From contig JAIWNI010000046.1 in assembly GCA_025331435.1 (NCBI GenBank), forward strand, positions 1 through 64,000: a stretch of 64,000 nucleotides of DNA, in the 5' to 3' direction. Below, one piece after another: positions 47,525 through 58,132 of this stretch; within the stretch, counting starts at the first letter, position 1; each line of letters starts with the position of its first letter. The notes below the pieces were generated by a model that was not told the DNA's origin, did not search any database, and saw nothing but the letters and a program-made list of their open reading frames with translations. The translations under genes and the position numbers were made by a program. Source of the stretch: Choanephora cucurbitarum. Lineage: Eukaryota > Mucoromycota > Mucoromycetes > Mucorales > Choanephoraceae.

Positions 47525-50043
47525 ATGTTGCGACTCATAGCTCTACAGCGTTCTGCTCCTTCGCTCGCACGATTGAGCTCTATACCAACTATTGCTCGAC
47601 CTTTCCATACAACACCATTCTGTTTACGTCAACTACCAAAAGGACTTGACTCAAAGCCCCGTAAAGGAATCTCGCTAAGTCACTTTCTGCCCCCGATTAC
47701 CAAAGACAAACGATGGATGGAAAAGAGTAAGTCAGTCGTAAAAAAGACAGCAAGACCAACTTGACTCAACTTTTTCTGCTTTTAGATCTTAAAAAAGAGC
47801 TACAGCGATTCACTTCCAACCGTAATATTCGACGTAAAGCCAATGGTTTAGGTATCCGTGGCCGACTATTCAACGAATTATCGACTACTTTTGTCAAGGC
47901 TGTTTCAGTTGGCCAAGTGCCTAGACTCAATATAGATGAATTGATGGCTCGATTCCATGAGGATGATGGACCAGGTACGCATATTTAAAGAAAGAGAAAG
48001 ATGAAGATTGCTTATGGTTGAATTAGAATTCATTGAAAGAGAGTTGCTATCTGCCTTCTTCAGTTATGCAGAACCGCAATTGCCTGAAGAAATGCTGGAA
48101 CGATTCAATTCACTTCGAACAATTAGTGATTTACGATTCCCGAGTGAATGGTTTCCAGATGCCCGTCAAATGAAAAGGTTAAATTCAATAGAAACTTAGA
48201 TCCATGCAAATGACTTACAGATTTCTTATATAGAAAAATCATTCTTCATGTAGGACCCACCAACAGTGGTAAGACTTATAGAGCCTTAAAGAGATTGGAA
48301 TCAGCAGAATCTGGTATCTATTGTGGACCATTGCGTCTGTTGGCCCATGAGATTTTCGAGAAAATGAATGCAAAGGGAGTTCCCTGTAACCTGTTGACAG
48401 GTGAGGAACGAAGGGAGGTAGCACCTTATGCTCCTTTGACAAGTTCAACTGTGGAAATGGCCAATTTGAATCGAACGATGGATGTTGCTGTGATTGATGA
48501 AATTCAGATGATTGGTGATACTGATCGAGGATGGGCCTGGACACAAGCTCTGTTAGGTTTGCAGGCAAAGGAAATTCATTTGTGTGGTGAGGCTTCTGCT
48601 GTTCCTTTGGTCAAGAAGATCTGTGAGACATTGGATGAAGAGGTAGAAGTGAATGAGTATACTCGATTGACACCTTTTGAAGTGGATCCAGCATCACTCA
48701 AGAATGATCTCACCAAGATCAAGAAAGGCGACTGTGTTGTCTCTTTCTCGAGAAACGAGATCTTTTCCTATAAAGAGAAGATCGAAAAGCTGACAGGTCT
48801 TCGTTGTGCTGTTGCTTATGGTGGCTTACCTCCAGGTAAGAGAGAAATCATCATATGGTGAATAGATATGGGATACTGACAAGAAAAGAAATTTAAATAG
48901 AAACAAGAGCACTTCAAGCAAAGGCCTTTAATGATGTTGAAAGTGGATTTGATGTGTTGGTTGCCTCAGACGCAGTGGGTATGGGGCTGAACCTTAATAT
49001 CAAGCGTATCATTTTCACGACAGTTGAGAAGTTTGACGGTAAAACATTCAAGCGAGTGAGTATACCACAGATGAAACAGATCGCTGGTCGTGCAGGTAGA
49101 TTTGGTACAGCCTATAGTGATGGTGAGGTCACCACGTAAGTATTACTGCGACCTATCATGTAGAGTATGGGCTGATTTTTTTTTTACTTTCTATTTCTTA
49201 AAAGGTTACATCCCAAAGATATAAGATACCTTCAAGAATGTGTTGGAGCACCTATTATTCCACTTGAGGTAAAGTACCTTTTTTTGTGATTACAGAAGGT
49301 AGAAAATTGATGTCATCATCATTAGACAGCAGGGTTGCAACCTACAGTAGATATTCTAGAATTATTTGCTTTACAAATGCCTGATGAAAAGTTTTCAGGC
49401 TTGTTGGTAATGAAAAAAAAAAGACAAAAAAGGCAATATGGTTTTAATGTTCTATTTAGCAAAAATTCGAAGATTTAGCTTCCTTAAATGGTGATTACTT
49501 TTTGTGTAACTATAGAGATCAAAAGGTAGAAAAAAAAAGAAAAGAAGATAGTTTGATTTGATCTGATATGCTTACTCTTCTCTAAGATGATTGCCGAGCG
49601 TATTGAACATATAAAACTGCCTATCAGAGACAGATATCAGTTTGTAACTGCTCCTGTCAGTTGTCGAAACGATCTTTCGATGGAGATGATTGAAACCTTG
49701 GCTGACAAATTTAGTCAGAACAAGACTTGTACCCTAGATGATGTCATTCAGTTACCTAGTACTACACCAACATCTTCATCTTCATTAGCACAATTGGAGA
49801 CTAACCACAAGAACATTATGCTATATATGTGGTTAAGGTAATAAATAGAACAAACAAAAATAACATGTGCTCATCACTGTCTATAGTATTCGATATCCAG
49901 AAATCTTTAATACACCTCAAGAGCACGCAAGAGAACTAAAGAGTCGATGTGAGACTATGATTGATGAAGTCCTGAAGAATGCAGACTTTGGCCCAAAGAA
50001 GAAACAGACAACGGCAATAAGGAAAAAGCAAAGAACACCATAG
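47525..50043 (+). CDS. suv3: Mitochondrial ATP-dependent RNA helicase Suv3
   Basis: About ten exons, roughly 700 residues. The first exon encodes an Arg/Ser/Ala-rich mitochondrial presequence (MLRLIALQRSAPSLARLSS). After the helical N-terminal part come motif I HVGPTNSGKTYRALKRL, GPLRLLAHEIF, NLLTGEER, motif II VIDEIQMIGD (a DExH variant, DEIQ), VVSFSRNEIFSYK, ASDAVGMGLNLNI and motif VI QIAGRAGRFG. The C-terminal SUV3_C-like part is spread over small exons (LHPKDIRYLQECVGAPIIPL, AERIEHIKLPIRDRYQFVTA) and ends in a basic tail, KKKQTTAIRKKQRTP. Known role: helicase of the mitochondrial degradosome with the Dss1/PNPase exonuclease, removing introns and turning over mtRNA. Every join keeps frame and motif order, so the gene looks intact. 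Confidence 0.95.
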
Positions 50044-50160
50044 ACTTCATATTGTCGTAATCTAATTAAAATGAAATCACTGAAATAGAGTTTGAGAAAT
50101 GATCGTCATTTCAATTGACCTTCCGTCTAATTTACGTCATTCAACAAAAGAAAAAAAATC

Positions 50161-50170
50161 CTATATAAAC
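50161..50170 (+). promoter_or_regulatory. TATA box of the small MG-protein gene
   Basis: CTATATAAAC lies 52-62 bp upstream of the ATG at 50223, followed by a pyrimidine-rich leader and an A-rich AACAAAAACAAA sequence immediately before the ATG, a favourable fungal context. Confidence 0.6.
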
Positions 50171-50222
50171 AACTTGTTTTCTGTCTTTGTCTTTAAGCTA
50201 TTCATAAACTAACAAAAACAAA

Positions 50223-50414
50223 ATGGGTTCCATATTCTCTTGTCTAAGTGGCATAGTCAGTTCAATTGCCTCTCTGTTCTCTACATTGATCAGTGGTATT
50301 GCTGGTTTCCTCCAATCTATTGTATCTGCCATTACTCGCTGTATTACTGGTATCTTCAACGCTATTGCTGCCTGTCTAACCTGTGGTCGTGCTGGAAGAG
50401 GGCGTAGGGTCTAA
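50223..50414 (+). CDS. Small Cys-rich amphipathic membrane-associated protein, MGSIFSC type
   Basis: Intronless 63-residue protein starting MGSIFSCLSG. Gly2 with a Ser at position 6 context suits N-myristoylation, and Cys7 would be a palmitoylation site. Residues 8-52 are an evenly spaced Ile/Ser/Ala pattern (SSIASLFSTLISGIAGFLQ) compatible with one long amphipathic or membrane-embedded helix. The end has Cys pairs (CLTCGRAGRGRRV) with a basic RGRR tail. From memory, similar short MG-start proteins ending in CLTCGRxGxRRR occur widely in filamentous fungi without a named function; I cannot verify this here. The strong TATA box, A-rich start context and G/C-richer third positions support a real and well-expressed gene. 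Confidence 0.8.
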   Translation: MGSIFSCLSGIVSSIASLFSTLISGIAGFLQSIVSAITRCITGIFNAIAACLTCGRAGRGRRV

Positions 50415-51095
50415 TCCCCATCCGCTTTCGATTGTTGTGAACAAACCAAAAGGAATGGAAGAGCGGATGTGGTCAAACTAAACAATTAACGTATTATATG
50501 CCTTACACAACCTTATAATACAACCTATACATACATACACTATATATTTTCTTAATCAATCTATGTATCTATTAACTTAATAAAGTATCCTATTTTCTTA
50601 TACATGTTGTTTGTTAAATACAGGTGACTGCTTGATAGTAAACATAAAATAATAACAAACCATCAGAAAACAAGAGAGTAGGTTTTTTCTTCTTTTTTTT
50701 TCTTATTTTCTAAGAATTCGTGATTCCCGAAAGTAAAATGAGTTTAAATCGTTATGTTTTAAGTGGTAATGTGTAATGCAAATGTAAAGAAGTAGTTATA
50801 AACAATACAAAGAAGGAATTTCTATAGATGACGAACTGACCAAGGACATCTTTCCTCAACACTGCCTTTTAGACAGTCAATCGTAAGCTTAAAGAAAAAA
50901 AAAGAAACAATTTTGAGATGGTTGACATGTATCCTTAGACGCGCTGGATATCTATTATACGAGAATGAAGAAGAAGAACAAGTCATAACAAATCTACATT
51001 TCACAAGTGATGTACACCATTATCATCACCCTTCTTATGCCATATTCAAAAATCACCTGAAATCACGTCAAAAAATAAACAACGACCATTCGATT

Positions 51096-53525
51096 ATGGA
51101 CTTTTTCAAGAAAATGAGACGTCATGTCACAAGTCCTCGTCGTTTATCCCAACCCAATTTAGAACGTTTTATTGACCTCGACCTGACAGCTCGCTCCAGT
51201 CTGGATGTTGAACTTCAGCCTGCTGTGACTGAGAAATACACAAAGGCATTGCATGCTCCCACTCGTTTCTTGCCTCAAAATCAAGCTGTTCTGACAACAA
51301 AACAAGATGGCACCATCTTACTCTTTAATGATATTGCTTCGCTTTGCTTCAAAATAGACAAATCACTCATTGGACAGTCAGTCTTTACTACTTTATTAGA
51401 AGATCCCTTTAGAAAACAGATCACTACCATCTTGAACCGTCGAAAACAGCAGCCTGGACATGTTCTTGTTTGCGGAACAATTGTAAGCTTCCAAGTTCGG
51501 GAATTTCGCTTGATTAACTTTTTTTCTCTCTTAAAACTCTCTCTCTTTGATAAAGGTCTCGATTGTCAAACTCAATGGAACAAAGTCAATTGCTTCTCTT
51601 TGGCTTAAAGAAAAAAATACAGATCAAGGCGAATCAATTTATCTTTGGATTTTCGAAGAAATCTATGAAACTTCCTTATCGGTCTATATGGACTCCGAAG
51701 TAAAGTGTTGTTGCACTCTAAACAAACAGAAATCTAACCGCTCTGTGAAAACGTTCTTTCTCCTTGTTTATATAGTGTATTATCCATAGTGTCATGGGCA
51801 CCATGATAAATATTTATGGATATCTGGAAAGCGAAATGATAGGCAAACCGATCTACAGCCTCATTCCCGCCCTTGCCAAAGAACAACGCAACAGGCTGGA
51901 CAAGATGGATGAATTGAAATTCTTTGGAAGCCACACAAGCAAAGGTGCTTCATTTCCTGTACTACTTCATCTCAGTCGTCATGTTGCTATGGACCAAAAC
52001 GATCATGCCAACTATGTAGTAAAGATCACTTCTCTGCCTTCTATCACAGGCTCTTTAATACTCGAACCCAACACAGGAAGCATCACTGATCTTAGTGCAG
52101 TGTTGGCCAAATACCTGTTTGGACGATCCATGCAGCATATCTTGGATCAACCGGTATATGCAAGCGACCTGATACCCTGCCTGTCTACCCTTTTGCCGAT
52201 CATGAAGCGATACAGTACACTCTCTAGTAAACAATGCCGGCATTTCCATAACAGTGATTTGATTTATGTTGTGCACCGTGATGGTAGTCAATTTGAAATA
52301 GATTTGCAGCTGACTAACAGAGAAGATGGCCTGGTTGAAGCCATCATTATCTATGACCGTATTCGAGCCTTTTCGAGGCATGAAAGAAGATTGGAACATG
52401 CAAAAAAGCCTAAGCGACCTGTGGCCATGCGTTCTTTAAGAATCAGTTCCTTTGGATCAGTGGAAGAACATAAAAGGATTTTCCCTACAGTTGATGCGTT
52501 CCCACCCAGTCCATCACCAAGCCATCTTGATATTGCCAATCAATCACATTCTCTAGATGACTATGTGATCCTGAATGCTCTAGGTCAAGGAACCTATGGT
52601 ATGGCTAAATTAGCTTACCGCAAGGATGATCCATCTAAAGTAAGTGCTCCAAGCAGACAAAAGAGGCTTCATTTGACTTATACTATATACTTAGAAAAAA
52701 GTAGTGATAAAGTATATATTTAAATCGCGTATTCTTATTGATTCATGGATCAGGTATTGAAACAGGTAGAAATCATAATAGCTGTGGATTGATCTGATTT
52801 ATACACACACTGTAGAGATCGTCAGTTGGGATCGGTGCCTATGGAAATTCATATCTTGCGCAAATTACAAAGACATCCACATGTCAATTGTTGTCAGCTG
52901 GTGACATTTATGGAAGACGAAGATTATTACTTTTTAGTCATGGACCTGTTAGACAACAGTATGGATCTGTTTGATTATATAGAGCGAAACAAGAACATGA
53001 CAGAGAACGAGACGAAGCGGATTTTCTATCAAGTGGCATGTGCGACCAAACATCTTCATCAGCATGGCATTGTGCATAGAGACATCAAGGACGAGAACAT
53101 CATTCTGGATCATCAAGGTAGAGCACTCTTGATCGATTTTGGATGTGCAACTTACTATAAGCGAGACAAACGATTTGATACCTTTACTGGCACACTCGAG
53201 TACTGTGCTCCCGAAATGCTTCGAGGACAACCTTATGCTGGCCCGCCACAAGATATCTGGTCATGTGGTGTTCTGTTGTACACGCTTATCTATCAAGAAA
53301 ATCCATTCCGTAACATAGATGAAATTATGGAAAAAGAGCTGAGAGTGCCTTTTGTTTTATCTGAAGGTAAATGTTGAACAGCAAGAAGTTAATGTTACTA
53401 ACATGGATCTATGCTTAGAATCCTTTGACCTTATTACACATATGCTGCAGCGGGATGTGGAATCACGGTTCGATATCGACGATGTCCTGAACCATCCATG
53501 GTTTCACGATATACGGCAAGAATAA
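51096..53525 (+). CDS. PAS-domain serine/threonine kinase (PASK / Psk type)
   Basis: Six exons, about 700 residues: 51096-51483, about 51556-51700, 51775-52640, about 52696-52754, about 52817-53367, about 53419-53525. N-terminal PAS-like parts include TKYTKAL-type strands, DGTILLFNDIASLCF, then MGTMINIYGYLESEMIGKPI, a clear PAS core. The kinase domain starts SLDDYVILNALGQGTYGMAK, with the catalytic Lys on a tiny exon (VVIKYIFKSRILIDSW), which joins DRQLGSVPMEIHILRKLQ as in PASK. HRDIKDENIILD, DFGCA (DFG) and TGTLEYCAPEMLRGQPY (APE) are intact. Known role in yeast Psk1/2: links nutrient and cell-integrity signals to glycogen synthesis and translation. The ATG at 51096 (MDFFKKMRRHV) is the first in the frame. 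Confidence 0.92.
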
Positions 53526-53915
53526 AAAGGAAATATCGTGTAAAGAATTCTAAACTTCCTGTCACTTGAGTTTTCTTCTTTTTTCTTCATGTGTTTTCTA
53601 TTGACTAATTTTGGAACAAACGTACCTTACTTTATTTTAAGCAAAGTATATGGAGCAACTAAGGAAAAGAGAGAGATAGACAAAAAAAAAAGAAACTGTA
53701 TTCATTGCATAACCTATTGCAAAAAACAAAGTCATCTATGCAAATGATACAATGGCGACTTATTCTGATGCCTGTATGTGTTTTCTGATGTTGCACACGT
53801 ATACAGTCAGTCTGATGGAAGTTGGCGTTTTCTAAAAAAGAATAATTGGCCGAAAGTCAAGTTGGTCACTAAAATTAGCAGAGGTTAACGACGGTTCTGC
53901 TGATAATAAATCAGT
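53526..53915. other. PAS kinase 3' flank
   Basis: A-rich and T-rich sequence with no gene. The last part, from about 53860, may belong to the adjacent transposase relic but is too decayed to read. Confidence 0.4.
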
Positions 53916-54288
53916 ACAGCAGCTGCTCACTTCATTAAGCTCATGAACGAACTTCTTGGTGTACTGAATTCCGAAGAAGTTTTTAGAGGAAGTCATATAG
54001 TTCTAGATAATGCTTCTATTCATAAGTCTAAGCTGATGATGAGAGAGAGATTGAAAGTAAGGGTCACAGAGTAATGTATCTGCTTCCCTACTCGCCTGAA
54101 TCAAACCCTATTGAACAGTTTTGAGCAATAGTTAAAGGGAAAATGAAGCGTGATAGACTTACGAACGAAGAAAAACTGTCCAATAGAATTACTGATGCTT
54201 GTGATGGTATACTCATCAGTGACCTTAATGGTTTCTGTAATCATTCTAAGCGCCAAATTGTTAATTGTTATAATAAGACACCTTTCTA
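53916..54288 (+). pseudogene. Tc1/IS630-type DDE transposase relic
   Basis: The C-terminal half of a DDE_3-type transposase. HFIKLMNELLGVLN and SHIVLDNASIHKSK carry the second catalytic Asp (DNASIH). After a shift in a GAGAGA run near 54040-54055 the frame continues as ESKGHRVMYLLPYSPESNPI and EQF, then an in-frame TGA at 54122-54124 where relatives have Trp, then AIVKGKMKRDRLTNEEKLSN, RITDACDGIL and the closing NHSKRQIVNCYNKTPF with a stop at 54286-54288. YSPESNPIEQFW is the third-acidic-residue block. The N-terminal half and helix-turn-helix are missing or unrecognisable. Confidence 0.8.
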
Positions 54289-54462
54289 ATATCCAGTCGT
54301 TCCAAAGCCAAAGGGCGGTAGCATTGCAATGGTTCCAAAAGCAGTGGCCAATGTTGGACAAGGTTCTTGAGAGAGGCGAACAAGTGAAGCTCCGAGGGAA
54401 GAAGCAACGGTCATTGTGTACAGGTGTTTGTGCTGCTTACAGACAACAAAGAAGGAGATATA

Positions 54463-54635
54463 CAGTCATTCTCCAATTTAGGGAACGGCCTTGGCTCCCT
54501 CGACACTGTTCCCTAAATCACTGTCGTTCCCTATTTCTCAAAGCAATAGCAGGGAATGCACAGCGTTAATCGAACTTCGGTTCCCTCAAGACTGTTCCCC
54601 AAATCAAAATTATTCCCTAAATTGAGGGATTACTG
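54463..54635. mobile_element. 173-bp TIR element (MITE) with TA target-site duplication
   Basis: The ends CAGTCATTCTCCAATTTAGG (54463 onward) and, on the other strand, CAGTAATCCCTCAATTTAGG (from 54635) match at 19 of 23 positions. Both are bordered by TA (54461-54462 and 54636-54637), the insertion signature of Tc1/mariner and pogo elements, and CAGT ends are typical of the pogo branch. The interior holds further TTCCCTMAAT-like words in both orientations and no ORF. It is non-autonomous and must have been moved by another element's transposase. Confidence 0.8.
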
Positions 54636-54639
54636 TAAG

Positions 54640-55012
54640 AGCCATTGATCATAAACGCAAGACAACCACTTAAATGCCATTTGCCGATTGCCCTTTTTGA
54701 TGCAATTTCCAGGCGAAGAATATCCGTACAAACAAAGTATTTTGCTGTGGAGCTATTTCCAGGCTTGACCTCACCAAAATCATGCTGTATTAGTTTTGAG
54801 ATAATTGCGTCGGGTCAGATATCAGGCTCTTCTTCAGATGATGATTTGTTGGCCCATTGCAGTGCTGCATTTCGGCCTTGGTTGGTAATCATTTTAGAGA
54901 GGAGTGCATCATAGTAAGTGGTTTGTAATTCAACTTCACCAATTATGTCCAAGTTCAGCAGTAGATTTCGTGGTAGTTTGGTAACAAAAAAAAAGTGATA
55001 AATGAGTAACAA
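54640..55012 (-). pseudogene. Relic of a Mucorales repeated gene with PD-(D/E)XK-like signature
   Basis: One minus-strand frame of about 120 codons with a single internal TGA (54815-54817): LPRNLLLNLDIIGEVELQTT, NQGRNAALQWANKSSSEEEP, then PDAIISKLIQHDFGEVKPGN, YFVCTDILRLEIASKRAIGK and WHLSGCLAFMING. The order PD-x12-GEVK fits the PD-(D/E)XK nuclease pattern, and FGEVKP followed by a DLxRLxxxxKxAI helix is, to my recollection, common in multicopy Mucorales proteins of unknown function. Function is inference. More of the same gene may lie upstream (about 55060-55190, DAEMKSVKETKLDLLSLSTR). Confidence 0.5.
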
Positions 55013-55823
55013 CTCAAAAACATGCTTCCTTATGACTCTTGTTTTACTATTTACAGACTAGCAATTCCTTCCGCAACACCGGCTTTGTTTCCAGCCATGC
55101 GAGTGGAGAGTGACAGAAGATCCAGCTTGGTTTCCTTTACTGATTTCATCTCGGCATCAATCCCATATATGATCATCATTCATTGTTGTGGCTGCTGGTG
55201 TTATTGTATTTTCCCAGTTGCACTGTAAAAAAAATTCTAGGTCAAAACCTATTTGATGGTCGAAAACGAGTCTCACGAGAATTGCTTGAGACCATCGAAA
55301 GCAAACTAGGAAGGTTGCTCTTGCTTAATCTTCTTTATTCAGTTTTAGATAGTGAAAATAAAAGAAAATTCAGTTTCATATCATAATCCTCAATCTTCGT
55401 GCTCGACGAAACAAAGAAAGAGGGGAGGGAAAGTAACAAAGAAACAAATAAATGTATGGAAGAAAGAAATTGAGAGGTGGGCCATGACCTTCCTAATTTG
55501 TTATCTCAGGTATAAGGATTAAAAATGCATTCCAATTTTCTTTTAGAAAACACCAATTTCCATAAGCATGACTGTACTCACATTTTAAATGAATGGTGCC
55601 TTTGTTGCACTAGAGTCAAAAGATTGTACATAGACAAGTAACACATATGGGTAAAAAAAAAAAAGAAATGAGATAATTGTCATAGGTAAAGTAGTGTCAT
55701 TTTTTTTGCTGAGTAGTTAGCTCCAAAAAAGGAATAATAAACACACAGAAATTCTTATGTCTTCCCTTTATCTTTTTGTCATTCATTTTTCTCTCTCTCT
55801 CTCTTTCTTTCTTTTTATCATTG
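55013..55823. other. Intergenic, arrestin promoter side
   Basis: Possible 5' remains of the minus-strand relic (55060-55190), then AT-rich spacer and the pyrimidine-rich arrestin leader (CTCTCTCTCTCTTTCTTTC at 55791-55813). No intact gene. Confidence 0.4.
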
Positions 55824-56968
55824 ATGATCGAGAAATTGTTGTCAAATTTACAGATCAAACTCAATGTTGAAAATGACCATCTTATCTTACATGGTTCTCC
55901 AACAGAGTCTGTAGGCTGTGTCTTGCGCGGCACCATGATAATTAAATTAAAAGAGCCTACAAAAATAAAGTCCATCTCACTTGAATTTTCTGGGAAATGC
56001 AACACTTCATGGCTTGAAGGTTAGAAACTGACCAAATACAAAAAAAAAAAGACAAGTCTCATATAGCCTATTTAGACATCAATCATCTATCTTATAACTC
56101 ATCTGCACAAGAACATCTCATTCTATCTCATGTATGGCCATTTCTACCGAAGCAGTCAAAGTCATACATGATTCCTGCTGGGACATACAGTTATGCATTT
56201 GAGTTAGCTTTGCCGGGAAATCTACTGGAAAGTACTTATATTCCCGGGTTTTATACAGTTCAATATCAACTCAAAGGAACCATTGAGCGTGGCAAACTTC
56301 TACCCAACATTTCTGAAAAGGCTCGTGTCTTGGTGTCACGACTCTCCAGTCATGCCTCCAACAGTGATTTGCTGGAACCGAGCATGGTTACCAATCAATG
56401 GGGTGACAAACTCAAATTTGAGATAACATTACCTAAGCGCTTATACACCTATGGTGACACCATTCCTGTCTCCGCCATTGTCCATTTTCTTGATCCTACT
56501 TTTCATTTGCGCATCGAGAGCTTGACAAGCTACTTTAAGGAGCATGTCTATTGTTGTCAACAATCCTATAGTCGTTCACATAAGCGCATTCTTTGCTCCT
56601 TCTACCACGAGAGATTCAGACCATCTCGACATACTCCAGGTAAATGGTCTTTAGTTCAGAATGTTCAACTTCCCTCATCGCCTTTCGAATTACAATGCGA
56701 TAATCGAAATGAGAATATCTGTATTCGCCATAGACTCAAGGTGATTCTCTCTGTCATTAACAAAGAGGGTCATACATCAAAAATAACAGTTAACCTGCCT
56801 ATTACGATCACTGCTTCAACACAAGTAGTCTTGCCTTCGTATGATGAAATTGGTCTCACTTTGCCTTATAATCCAGCATCTGTCATGGTGAACAGTATGA
56901 TTCCATACGATCGCTCATTACCATCCTATCATTCGGTTGTATATGGATCTCTAGCCTATTTCCATTAA
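55824..56968 (+). CDS. Alpha-arrestin (ART/Rod1-type) trafficking adaptor
   Basis: Two exons (55824-about 56020, about 56076-56968), about 365 residues. Arrestin_N: IKLNVENDHLILHGSPTESV, LRGTMIIKLKEPTKIKSISL, EFSGKC, then after the join HVWPFLPKQSKSYMIPAGTY and SYAFELALPGNLLEST, GFYTVQYQLKGT. Arrestin_C: WGDKLKFEITLPKRLYTYGD, IPVSAIVHF, RHRLKVILSVINKEG. Two LPSY words at the C-terminus (VLPSYDEIGL, SLPSYHSVVY) fit PY-type motifs that bind Nedd4/Rsp5 ubiquitin ligases. Known role: recruits Rsp5 to nutrient transporters for endocytosis. Start: ATG at 55824 (MIEKLLSNLQIKLN). Upstream frame is translated pyrimidine repeat and is unlikely to be coding. Confidence 0.88.
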
Positions 56969-57709
56969 GACCTCATATCTACATCTTGTTTTCATTTCTT
57001 TTTATGGTGCATGCGTGTGTGTGTCTTGTTATACCCTTTTTTATATCTTTTTTTGAATAAACACAAAAAATTAGATTGCTTTTGTTTACTAATAAATATG
57101 TCATCAATAGTGTTCATTTGTAATAAAAGCAGAAATAGACAAAGGTGTAGCAGGACACGAACAACGAAAGTACACACGCCTGACTTTCTTGTTCCTTTCC
57201 TGATCTCCACCCACCTGAAACAGTGTCAAACAGAAGAAAGTTAGGATTGTGATACGAAATTATTTCTGTCTCTGTATACATTTCTATAGAAGTTTCAGAC
57301 AGTAATTCCAATTATAAACATAGTCAGACATCTTTTCATACGAAATTATGATTGCAGTGAAAAAAAAAGCATCGTCTAAATTCCGATAATCTGAAAAAAG
57401 AAACAACTGACAGGCCAACAGTGTCGTACATAGTGTCACAGCCAAGAGAGCATTAATGCAAGAACTTGGTTGGTTCATTTCCAGCACTATGATAGCATTA
57501 AAAAAAAATAGTTTAACTTGATGGCTGTAATTTGAAGGAAGGCTTCAATTCTTTTTTTTTATTCACATATTTATATAAGCCAATCTATACAGAGTATTGT
57601 ATACACAAATAACAAAAGAAAAAGACATAACAGTATTTACACAAAAAGAGAGAAAGGTAGGGCAATAGTACAATAAGTTAGGAGCTTGAGATATGCGTGT
57701 GTGTTTTGC
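56969..57709. other. Intergenic 0.7 kb
   Basis: 3' UTR of the arrestin (AATAAA at about 57056) and probable 3' UTR of the small minus-strand ORF. No gene, RNA or repeat recognised. Confidence 0.45.
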
Positions 57710-57898
57710 TTATTCCATTGGATTCGTCTTTCCATCTTGTGGTCTCTTTTCTCGACGACGTTCCTTTCTTGTCAGCCATGAAGTCTTTGCGTTCTTGAGA
57801 GAAACGTACATTTGGTCCAGGTGAGAGTGTCTTTGTACTTTAGATTGCATGACAACTCGAGAATAAGAAGAGCGCTTAGGTTGTGCATGAGATGACAT
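57710..57898 (-). CDS. Possible small basic protein, 62 residues
   Basis: ATG at 57898 (MSSHAQPKRSSYSRVVMQSK) to a stop at 57710. Polar and strongly basic (RKERRREKRPQDGKTNPME end), no membrane segment, no domain that I recognise. In favour: an ATG with an A-rich upstream sequence, its own 240-bp upstream spacer, and an AATAAA-type 3' flank. Against: shortness, and a competing frame (57772-58044) on the same strand. A spliced longer gene with an exon near 58044 is possible. Confidence 0.35.
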   Translation of the reverse strand: MSSHAQPKRSSYSRVVMQSKVQRHSHLDQMYVSLKNAKTSWLTRKERRREKRPQDGKTNPME

Positions 57899-58132
57899 GT
57901 TGAAGAAGTTACAGAAAAAAAATATAAAGAAAAAAAGAAGAATTGTAGTTGATCCAAAATTGTTACTTTATACAGTTTTAAATCTGATATGATATCATGT
58001 GGGTTTTGTTTACGCACTGAAAAAAACGTCACATTTATCGACATCTTGGCACAGTAAAAAAAAAATAAGCATGCGGGATTTTAAGGGTATCTAAAATGTT
58101 GTATGTGTGAACTTTAACGAACTCGAAGTTTT

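Noticed and set aside
50913..51095. In-frame extension upstream of the PAS kinase start
   Set aside because: The extension has no ATG (it opens with TTG) and reads like leader sequence; the first ATG at 51096 gives a sensible N-terminus.
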